DNA of 11,205 nucleotides from positions 1-11,205 of the forward strand of contig CAZWVH010000081.1 in assembly GCA_964636945.1 (NCBI GenBank). The letters run 5' to 3'. Numbering within the stretch: the first letter of the stretch is position 1; each line of letters begins with the position of its first letter. Of the stretch, positions 5,300-11,205 are shown piece by piece. This stretch comes from CAZADA01 sp964636945 (GTDB lineage Bacteria > Pseudomonadota > Alphaproteobacteria > Caulobacterales > Maricaulaceae). The notes beneath the pieces were generated by a model. The model did no database searches, had not been told where the DNA came from, and was given only the letters and a program-made list of their open reading frames with translations. Made by a program: the position numbers and the translations under genes.

Positions 5300-7770
5300 A
5301 TGCTGTTCGCGCTGCTATCGCCATTTATGCTGGCGGTGTTCGCTCCGGCGGCAAGGCGGGTGGCAGGGCCGCTGGCGGGCTGGGTTGTTGCTCTTATCCC
5401 AGCAGCGTTGCTCGTCTATTTCAGTCAGTTCCTCGCGCCTGTCTCCGCTGGCGAAGTTGTCCGCTTTTCTACCGATTGGGTGCCGTCCGCAGGCATCGCG
5501 CTGTCATTTTACGTGGACGGTCTGAGTCTGCTCTTTGCGCTCTTGATCACGGGGATCGGCACGTTGATCGTGCTCTACGCCGCGGCCTACTTGAAGGGGC
5601 ACGTCGACCTTGGCCGGTTCCTCATGTTCATCCTGTTATTCATGGGGTCAATGCTAGGACTCGTCCTTGCGGACAACATCATCACGCTATTCGTGTTCTG
5701 GGAGCTGACATCGGTCACATCGTTTCTTTTGATCGGGTTTAACCACAAAAGCCCGCGTTCGCGCCGCGCCGCGGTCCAGGCTCTGGCGGTAACGGGCGGC
5801 GGCGGTCTCGCGCTCCTCACAGGCCTGATCTTGATGGCGCAAGTCGGCGGCTCAATGGAGTTGTCCGAGCTCTTAGCGAACGGCGAAGTTCTGCGCGATC
5901 ATCCCAGTTATTTGGCGATACTCATACTGGTTTTGGCGGGGGCCTTCACCAAGTCCGCCCAGACGCCGTTCAATTTTTGGCTGCCCAACGCAATGGAGGC
6001 GCCAACTCCGGTGTCCGCCTATCTGCATTCGGCAACAATGGTGAAAGCGGGCGTGTATCTGCTGGCCCGAATGAACCCCGGCCTCGGCGGGACAGAGGTT
6101 TGGCAGACGACACTGGTCGTGTTCGGTGCGGCGACGCTTCTCATCGGCGCGGTGCTCGCATTGCGCAACACCGATCTCAAACTCATGCTCGCCCAAACCA
6201 CCGTGGCGAGCCTAGGCCTCTTGGTGTTCCTGATTGGGCTCGGCCACGACAAGGCGATCGAGGCGGCGATGGCGTATTTGCTCGCCCACTCGTTGTTCAA
6301 GGGTGCGCTCTTCATGGTTGCCGGCGCCATCGATCATGGGACGGGCACGCGTGAGGTCACCGGTTTGTCCGGTCTCGCTCGGCCCATGCCTCTCACCGCC
6401 ATTGCGGGTTTTTTGGCGGCGCTATCCATGGCTGGCCTCCCACCGTTTTTTGGCTTTATCGCCAAGGAATTTGCCTACAAGGCGACGCTTGAGGGCATGT
6501 GGGCCAATCCCGTCACAGCTGTGGCTCTGGCGGGGAACATCGCGCTGTTTACGATCGCCTTTCTGGTGGGCATCAAGCCATTCATCGGGGGGCGCAGCGA
6601 GACACCCAAGCCCGCCCGCGAGGGATCGCCATCGTTGTGGCTCGGACCGATCATACTGGCGGTCCTTGGCCTTCTCGCCGGACCTTGGAACACGCTGACC
6701 GAGACCTGGCTGATTGGTCCAGCCGTGTCTGCAGTGGACGGTGCGCCCAATGCAGTGGACCTGTACTTGTGGGGCGGGTGGGAGTTGCCGGTCGCCCTCA
6801 GTGCGGCGACAATAGTGCTGGGTGCGCTGCTATTACGGCGATCGAGCTCGGTGCAACGCGTTCTCGCCGCGGGGCTCGACCGGCTTTGGGGTCCTGACAA
6901 AGGCTATGATCAACTTATGGATGGGCTGGTGGCGCTGGCGCGTGGGGTGACTAGCGCGCTGCAAACGGGATCTTTGCGGCGGTATCTCCTCATTAGCTTC
7001 GTGGTCGCCTCAGCGGCTCTCATTGCGCCGATGACACTGATCGACGGCGCAGGCGCTCCGCTCGTTGTGCCGCAAACGGACTTCTACGTTTGGGGCGTGG
7101 CGGCTCTCGCGATCCTGGGCGGCCTTGCGATAGCGATCACGCGGTCGCGGCTGGTAGCCATTCTCTCAATGGGCGTTCTCGGCCTAGCAGTGGCGTTTAT
7201 CTTCCTTTTGTTTGGCGCGCCCGACCTTGCCTTTACCCAGTTGATGGTGGAGACCCTCTCGGTGGTCATCCTCGCATTGGTGATCGCCCGCTTGCCGGTC
7301 CATGGCAAGGACTGGCGCGGCTGGCCGCGGGCATTACGCGACTGCACGATCGCCATCGCTTTCGGCGTGGCAATTACAACGCTATTGTTGTCAATCACCA
7401 GCGGGCCGCTCGATCTGACCTTGAGCGAATATTTCGGCGNNNNNNNNNNNNNNNNNNNNNNNNNNNNNNNNNNNNNNNNNNNNNNNNNNNNNNNNNNNNN
7501 NNNNNNNNNNNNNNNNNNNNNNNNNNNNNNNNNNNNNNNTTGTTGTCAATCACCAGCGGGCCGCTCGATCTGACCTTGAGCGAATATTTCGGCGCGAAGA
7601 GCTACACTGAGGCCTATGGCCGCAACATCGTCAACGTTATTTTGGTCGATTTTCGCGCTTTGGACACGTTGGGCGAAATCGCGGTTGTCGTCATTGCCGG
7701 CGTTGCGGTCCTCGCGTTACTCGCGCCGATCCTCCATCGCGCGCCAAGCCGGAAGGAGGGCGTGGAGTGA
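5300..7770 (+). CDS. mrpA: Mrp antiporter subunit A (interrupted only by an assembly gap)
   Basis: The largest subunit of the Mrp Na+(K+)/H+ antiporter, a membrane protein related to NuoL of complex I. As written it is broken by 100 N (7440-7539). The 55 bases before the gap equal the 55 after it, and merging them gives one 771-residue frame ending at 7770, normal for a separate MrpA. Key residues: E135 in FVFWELTSVTSF, K218 in AGAFTKSAQTPF, H243 and K249 in YLHSATMVKAG, H330 and K334 in LAHSLFKGA, K389 in FGFIAKE. These form the proton path of the antiporter-like domain (about 65-420). The C-terminal part has the DUF4040/MbhD-like GAPDLAFTQLMVETLS stretch near 638-660 and the MbhE-like NIVNVILVDFRALDTLGEI after the gap. 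The start is set by AGAGGGGAG nine bases before the ATG. It is the first gene of mrpABCDEFG, and its stop overlaps mrpB. MrpA separate from MrpB fits the group 1 operon type. Confidence 0.93.
7385..7439 (+). repeat. Left copy of a 55-base identical overlap flanking the N gap
   Basis: This stretch, starting TTGTTGTCAATCACC and ending GAATATTTCGGCG, is identical base for base to 7540-7594. Both copies encode the same MrpA peptide (LLSITSG...SEYFG). An exact end-to-end overlap on both sides of an N run is the signature of two contig ends that were not merged. Confidence 0.95.
7440..7539. other. Assembly gap of exactly 100 N
   Basis: Exactly 100 N is the conventional placeholder for a gap of unknown size. 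Since the flanks overlap by 55 identical bases, the real gap length is probably minus 55: no sequence is missing. Removing 155 bases (one copy plus the N run) changes the frame by two and brings the downstream frame back into register with the mrpA start. Confidence 0.95.
7540..7594 (+). repeat. Right copy of the 55-base overlap flanking the N gap
   Basis: Identical to 7385-7439. Immediately after it the MrpA frame continues with AKSYTEAYGRNIVNVILVDF, the expected conserved C-terminal region, so the right contig starts inside mrpA and adds no new gene boundary. Confidence 0.95.
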
Positions 7771-8180
7771 ATTCGCTCATTCTTCGTGCGGCAACACCGT
7801 TTCTCGTCAGCCTAACGGTGTTGTTTTCCATTTACGTGCTGTTACGCGGGCACAACGAGCCGGGTGGCGGATTTATCGGCGGCCTGATTGGCGCGTCGGC
7901 GTTTGCGACATACGCCATCGCCGAAGGCGTTGGCGCCATGCGGCGCGCTATGATCGTCCATCCGATCTCTCTTGCCGGGATGGGATTGTTGATCGCAGCG
8001 CTGAGCGGCGTGATGTCGATTGTGTTCGGAGACCCGTTCTTGACGGGTCAATGGTGGTTTCCTGAATTTAATCCAGACCTCAAGTATATTTCGACCGTCG
8101 TTCTGTTTGATATAGGCGTTTACTTGGTCGTTGTTGGTGCGATTGTTGCTATTATTTGTGGTCTAGAGGAGTGTGAGTGA
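7767..8180 (+). CDS. mrpB: Mrp antiporter subunit B
   Basis: A 137-residue membrane protein of the MnhB/MrpB family. It has the family hallmark RGHNEPGGGFIGGL at residues 27-40, followed by four or so hydrophobic segments and an acidic tail. MrpB is a required structural part of the Mrp complex, packed beside the MrpA C-terminus. The start is GTG overlapping the mrpA stop as GTGA, with AAGGAGGG six bases upstream at 7753-7760, so translation is coupled to mrpA. It ends one base before the preferred mrpC start. MrpB is separate here, not fused to MrpA as in group 2 Mrp operons. Confidence 0.93.
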   Translation: MNSLILRAATPFLVSLTVLFSIYVLLRGHNEPGGGFIGGLIGASAFATYAIAEGVGAMRRAMIVHPISLAGMGLLIAALSGVMSIVFGDPFLTGQWWFPEFNPDLKYISTVVLFDIGVYLVVVGAIVAIICGLEECE

Positions 8181-8181
8181 C

Positions 8182-8565
8182 ATGGAAGGCGCTTTCGCAG
8201 TCGTCGTGGGAATTTTGTTCTCCATCAGTGTCTACCTGTTGCTGTCAGGCTCTCTGATCCGCTTAGTGCTTGGCGTTTTCGTCTTTGGTAACGCCACCCA
8301 TTTGCTGATTTTCGTCGCCGGCCGACTGACCCGCGAGGTGCCCCCTCTCATTGCCGATGACGCTTACCTGCCCGAGGCGGGGCTATCAAATCCTTTGCCG
8401 CAAGCTCTGATTCTCACCGCAATCGTGATCAGTTTCTCATTGTTTGCGTTTCTGCTTGTGTTGACTTATCGCGCATATCAATCCCTCGACACGGTGGACA
8501 CCGACGAGATGCGTGAGGCTGAGCCTGCGCGATCAACTCCAATGCGGCGGGGGCGCGATGTTTGA
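8182..8565 (+). CDS. mrpC: Mrp antiporter subunit C (NuoK-like)
   Basis: A 127-residue, three-helix membrane protein homologous to NuoK of complex I and required for Mrp assembly and ion exchange. Family marks are LIRLVLGVFVFGNATHLLIF at about 25-44 and PLPQALILTAIVI at 71-83. I chose the ATG at 8182 because AGAGGAG (8165-8171) is 10 bases upstream. The alternative GTG at 8173, which would overlap mrpB, is only one base from that site. The hydrophilic Arg-rich C-terminus (from about residue 101) overlaps the start of mrpD by eight bases. Confidence 0.92.
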   Translation: MEGAFAVVVGILFSISVYLLLSGSLIRLVLGVFVFGNATHLLIFVAGRLTREVPPLIADDAYLPEAGLSNPLPQALILTAIVISFSLFAFLLVLTYRAYQSLDTVDTDEMREAEPARSTPMRRGRDV

Positions 8566-10078
8566 GTCCGCCGCTGATCTCGTTCCTTGGTTAGCAGTCG
8601 CTCCGCTTGCGATCCCTCTTTGCGCCGCGGCGCTGGCGGTTGCGGCATGGGGGCATGACCGCGCTCAGATCGCTATTGGCGTGTGTGGGCTGCTGGCCCA
8701 GTTCGCCGCCGCCGCTACGTTGTTCGCCCATGTGTGGGACAACGGCGTCTTGGCGGTATCGATGGGGGGCTGGCAAGCACCGTTCGGTATCGCGCTCGCC
8801 GCGGATACGTTGGGCGCCGGCTTGACTGTGGTCGCCACGCTCGTGGCGTTAGTCATTGTTGTTTACGGCCTTGCCGACACATCGTCTGAACAACGCAGGG
8901 CCGGCTTCTTCCCTCTCATGCTCGCCTTGATGACCGGGGTTGCCGGCGCATTTCTGACCAGCGATCTTTTCAACCTGTATGTGTGGTTTGAATTGACGCT
9001 CATCTCCTCGTTCGGCCTGATGGTGCTGGGTGGCCAGCGTGCGCAGATCGACGGAGCGGTCAAATATGCCGTGCTGAATCTCTTGGCGACGACCTTTCTG
9101 CTCATCGCCATCGGGTTGCTTTATGGGATGACGGGAACGCTCAACATGGCGGATCTGGCCGGTCGGGTTAGCGCGCTCGGCAACACCGCCGCCATGGAGA
9201 CTGTGGCGCTCTTGCTGTTGGTCTCTCTCGGCATGAAGGCGGCGCTGTTCCCGCTCTACTTTTGGCTGCCAGCCGCCTACCATACGCCTCTGCCCACCGT
9301 CTCAGCGGTATTTGCCGCGTTGCTGACCAAGATCGGGGTCTACGCGATTATCCGGGTTTTCATGACGGTGTTCCCCGAAGGCGCGGAATTGGCGCGTGAA
9401 GTCATGGTGTGGGCCGCCGTAACAACAATGATTTTGGGTGCGTTAGGCGCACTCGCCGAGCCCGACATCCGCCGAGTGGTTTCGTACACAGTCATCAGCG
9501 GAGTGGGCGTGATGATTGCGGGGCTTGCCATTGGAACACAGGCCGCACTGTTGGGCTCACTGTTCTATGTGGTGCACTCCATCATCATATCGGCGGCTCT
9601 CTTTATGGCGGCGGGTTTGGCCAACCGTGCGGGGGGCGTCGCCGATATCGAATCGCTCGCTGGACTGTACAAGCGCGCGCCACTCTTGAGCATTTCTTTC
9701 CTCCTTGTTGGCCTTTCATTAGCGGGTGCGCCGCCGCTGGGGGGCTTCTGGCCCAAGGTGTACCTGGTTCAGGCCGGCTTGAGCGCTGGTGCGCCTGTGC
9801 TTGTGGGCGCCATCTTGATCGCCGGCTTCTTGACCCTCGTCTTAGTCGGACGGACGTTCGCGCTGGTGTTTTGGCGTGAAGCGCCGACGGAGGCGGAGAC
9901 ATCAGTACAGGCCCAGCCGGTGCTCAACCTCGCTCTCGCTGCGCTCACGGTTTTAACGGTGGGAGTGGGCCTGTACTCAGCGCCTATCGTGGACGCAGCC
10001 TCGAGAGCCGCCGGTGAACTGTTAGAGACCGGCCCCTATATCGACAGTGTACTTGGTGGGGGAGGCTCGCCGCCATGA
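8558..10078 (+). CDS. mrpD: Mrp antiporter subunit D (NuoM/NuoN-like)
   Basis: The second antiporter-like subunit, 506 residues, homologous to NuoM/NuoN with the usual roughly 14 membrane helices. Conserved charges are in place: E145 in YVWFELTLISSF, K227 in SLGMKAALFPLYFW, and K258 in ALLTKIGVYAIIR. These correspond to the essential Glu and Lys of well-studied MrpD proteins. With MrpA it is thought to carry the ion path. The start is ATG at 8558, overlapping the mrpC stop by eight bases; the ribosome site is a weak G-rich run (8547-8553), so coupling to mrpC is likely. A longer form from 8513 adds 15 non-hydrophobic residues inside mrpC and is unlikely. The stop overlaps mrpE as ATGA. Confidence 0.93.
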   Translation: MFESAADLVPWLAVAPLAIPLCAAALAVAAWGHDRAQIAIGVCGLLAQFAAAATLFAHVWDNGVLAVSMGGWQAPFGIALAADTLGAGLTVVATLVALVIVVYGLADTSSEQRRAGFFPLMLALMTGVAGAFLTSDLFNLYVWFELTLISSFGLMVLGGQRAQIDGAVKYAVLNLLATTFLLIAIGLLYGMTGTLNMADLAGRVSALGNTAAMETVALLLLVSLGMKAALFPLYFWLPAAYHTPLPTVSAVFAALLTKIGVYAIIRVFMTVFPEGAELAREVMVWAAVTTMILGALGALAEPDIRRVVSYTVISGVGVMIAGLAIGTQAALLGSLFYVVHSIIISAALFMAAGLANRAGGVADIESLAGLYKRAPLLSISFLLVGLSLAGAPPLGGFWPKVYLVQAGLSAGAPVLVGAILIAGFLTLVLVGRTFALVFWREAPTEAETSVQAQPVLNLALAALTVLTVGVGLYSAPIVDAASRAAGELLETGPYIDSVLGGGGSPP

Positions 10079-10545
10079 ACCTGCTTCTACTCAACCTTAT
10101 CCTGGCTTTGGTATGGGGCGCTGTGACGGCCAGCTTCGCGCTGGGAAATTTGATTTTTGGGTATGTGCTCGGCTTTATTGCGTTGTGGTTGGTCCGCGAC
10201 CGGTTTGAGGCGCGTAACTTCAATCGCCCCTGGCGAATGCTGCGGCTGATGTGGTTATTCCTATCAGAGCTATTCTTATCCGCGTTTCGGGTGGCCCGGG
10301 ACACCGTCAGCCCGCGGATGGGCTTTCGTCCCGCCATTATCGCGGTGCCGCTCGACGTCGAGAATCGCGTGGAGATTATGCTTCTCGCAAACCTGATCAG
10401 CCTCACGCCGGGGACTCTGAGTGTCGATGTGTCCACTGATCGGTCCACGTTGTACGTGCACGCCATGGATGTCGACAATCCCGAAGAGCTGCGGCGCGAA
10501 ATCAAAGATGGTTTCGAGCGGCGCATCAAGGAGGCTTTTGACTGA
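10075..10545 (+). CDS. mrpE: Mrp antiporter subunit E
   Basis: A 156-residue MnhE-family subunit. It has an N-terminal pair of hydrophobic segments (about 1-40), a further hydrophobic stretch at about 55-72, and a soluble C-terminal domain with the family pattern LISLTPGTLSVDV (residues 107-119). MrpE helps assemble the complex and contacts the MrpF/G side. The start overlaps mrpD as ATGA and is preceded by a strong GGGGGAGG at 10058-10065, nine bases away. The length is normal and nothing is missing. Confidence 0.93.
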   Translation: MNLLLLNLILALVWGAVTASFALGNLIFGYVLGFIALWLVRDRFEARNFNRPWRMLRLMWLFLSELFLSAFRVARDTVSPRMGFRPAIIAVPLDVENRVEIMLLANLISLTPGTLSVDVSTDRSTLYVHAMDVDNPEELRREIKDGFERRIKEAFD

Positions 10546-10549
10546 AGCC

Positions 10550-10903
10550 ATGGTCGCGTTTGGAGAAGAATTCCTGTTGTGGTCGGTCAACATTGCCATT
10601 GGCGCGATGCTGATTTCTTTAGTGTTGACGGTCTTTCGGTTGGTGCGCGGACCGACCTTCGCTGACCGAGCCGTGGCGTTGGATATGCTTGCGCTGCTCG
10701 GCATTGGTTTTATCGGCTTGATCGCGGTGAAAACCGAGGAATGGGCATATCTCGACGTGGCGATCGCTTTTGCCCTTGTCGGATTTTTGGCGACCGTCGC
10801 TTTTGCCCGTTATATTTATCGCGAAGCAAAGCAGCGCGTCCAAACCGGCGGCGAGGCCGCTCCCCCCTCAGAGCCAGCTACAGCGCCCGGAGATCCCTCA
10901 TGA
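10550..10903 (+). CDS. mrpF: Mrp antiporter subunit F
   Basis: A 117-residue membrane protein with three helices and the MnhF hallmark RGPTFADRAVALD at residues 33-45, followed by a conserved Lys/Glu/Asp stretch (KTEEWAYLD, 61-69). It is a small subunit of the Mrp complex. The C-terminus (REAKQR, then a Pro/Glu/Ala-rich tail to residue 117) is longer than in many relatives and probably disordered. The start is not certain: AAGGAGG at 10528-10534 is 15 bases before the ATG at 10550 and only 3 bases before an in-frame TTG at 10538, which would add four residues. The stop overlaps mrpG as ATGA. Confidence 0.9.
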   Translation: MVAFGEEFLLWSVNIAIGAMLISLVLTVFRLVRGPTFADRAVALDMLALLGIGFIGLIAVKTEEWAYLDVAIAFALVGFLATVAFARYIYREAKQRVQTGGEAAPPSEPATAPGDPS

Positions 10904-11205
10904 TCGAATTTATTGGCGGTGTGATTATCCTGTTCGGGGCGGTGTTTGCCCTCGTGGCGGGCGTGGGCCTCGCGCGATTGCCCGATCTTTATGTGCGCAT
11001 GCACGCAGCCACCAAGGCGGGCACGCTCGGCGCCGGGCTGGTGCTCGCAGCCGTTGCATTGGAAGCCCAGTCATTGGAGGTGGCGACGCGGGCTATCGCG
11101 GGCTTGGTGTTTCTGTTTTTCACCGCACCCATTGCGGCCCATCTTTTGGGTCGCGCGGGGTATCTCGCGGGCGTTCCACTCTGGTCGAAAAGCTGCCTGG
11201 ACGAA
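10900..11205 (+). CDS. mrpG: Mrp antiporter subunit G (partial, cut by window end)
   Basis: The first 102 codons of an MnhG-family subunit, with no stop before the window ends; family members are about 100-130 residues, so little is missing. The hallmark GVGLARLPDLYVRMHAATKA lies at residues 21-40, followed by GTLGAGLVLA and two further hydrophobic helices. The start is the ATG overlapping the mrpF stop (ATGA), with GGAGA seven bases upstream. MrpG is the last subunit of the standard seven-gene order, so the operon probably ends just beyond the window. Confidence 0.9.
   Translation, partial: MIEFIGGVIILFGAVFALVAGVGLARLPDLYVRMHAATKAGTLGAGLVLAAVALEAQSLEVATRAIAGLVFLFFTAPIAAHLLGRAGYLAGVPLWSKSCLDE

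Noticed and set aside
7385..7594. A real direct repeat or duplication flanking an inserted element
   Set aside because: The copies abut an exact 100-N placeholder and the protein reads through perfectly when merged, which fits an unmerged contig overlap much better than an insertion.
7090..7770. A separate downstream gene or a programmed frameshift within mrpA
   Set aside because: The frame change is fully explained by the 100 N plus the duplicated 55 bases; after collapsing them the frames agree. The part before the gap in this alternate frame is not protein-like.
8513..8557. Longer MrpD starting at 8513
   Set aside because: The extra 15 residues lie inside mrpC, are hydrophilic and do not resemble MrpD N-termini; the ATG at 8558 begins the normal hydrophobic start.
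10421..10549. Longer MrpF starting at 10421
   Set aside because: The extra 43 residues overlap the conserved 3' part of mrpE and are Cys/Ser/Pro-rich shadow sequence; MrpF similarity begins after the ATG at 10550.
5300..11205. Operon as respiratory complex I (nuo) or a hydrogenase-linked Mbh system
   Set aside because: The subunits related to NuoL, NuoM/N and NuoK occur with MrpB, E, F and G in the standard seven-gene order and without any hydrogenase or NADH-binding subunits.

Overview
The window looks like a chromosomal piece of an alphaproteobacterium, possibly of the Maricaulales/Hyphomonadaceae type. I infer this from the GC-rich coding bias, a PIN/ribbon-helix-helix toxin-antitoxin pair, exported M3 and M17 peptidases with AxA signal-peptide sites, and an Mrp operon with separate A and B genes. 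The taxonomy is not certain.

Layout. Positions 1-1016 are a small junk or accessory island: nested inverted repeats, the 3' end of an IS3-family transposase with its terminal repeat, an unrecognised coding fragment, an intact RHH antitoxin, and a PIN-domain toxin that has lost its N-terminal half and carries a short palindromic insertion. Positions 1017-4806 (minus strand) hold an exported M17 leucyl-type aminopeptidase followed 67 bases later by an exported M3 (Dcp-type) metallopeptidase, probably one transcription unit. Positions 4807-5299 are a non-coding divergent intergenic region. Positions 5300-11205 (plus strand) are a complete mrpABCDEFG cation/proton antiporter operon with translationally coupled, overlapping or abutting genes; mrpG is cut by the window edge.

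How the genes work together. The seven Mrp proteins form one large membrane complex that exchanges Na+ (or K+) for H+ and supports salt and alkali tolerance. MrpA and MrpD carry the complex-I-like Glu/Lys proton-path residues. The two peptidases probably degrade peptides in the periplasm, the M3 enzyme acting within peptides or from the C-terminus and the M17 enzyme from the N-terminus.

The most important correction for a user of this sequence is in mrpA. The 100-N gap at 7440-7539 is flanked by two identical 55-base copies of the same mrpA sequence. Collapsing the overlap restores a single 771-residue MrpA reading frame, so the apparent frameshift and split are scaffolding artefacts. I found no convincing undescribed system; the oddest biology is the decayed toxin with the palindromic insertion beside its intact antitoxin.
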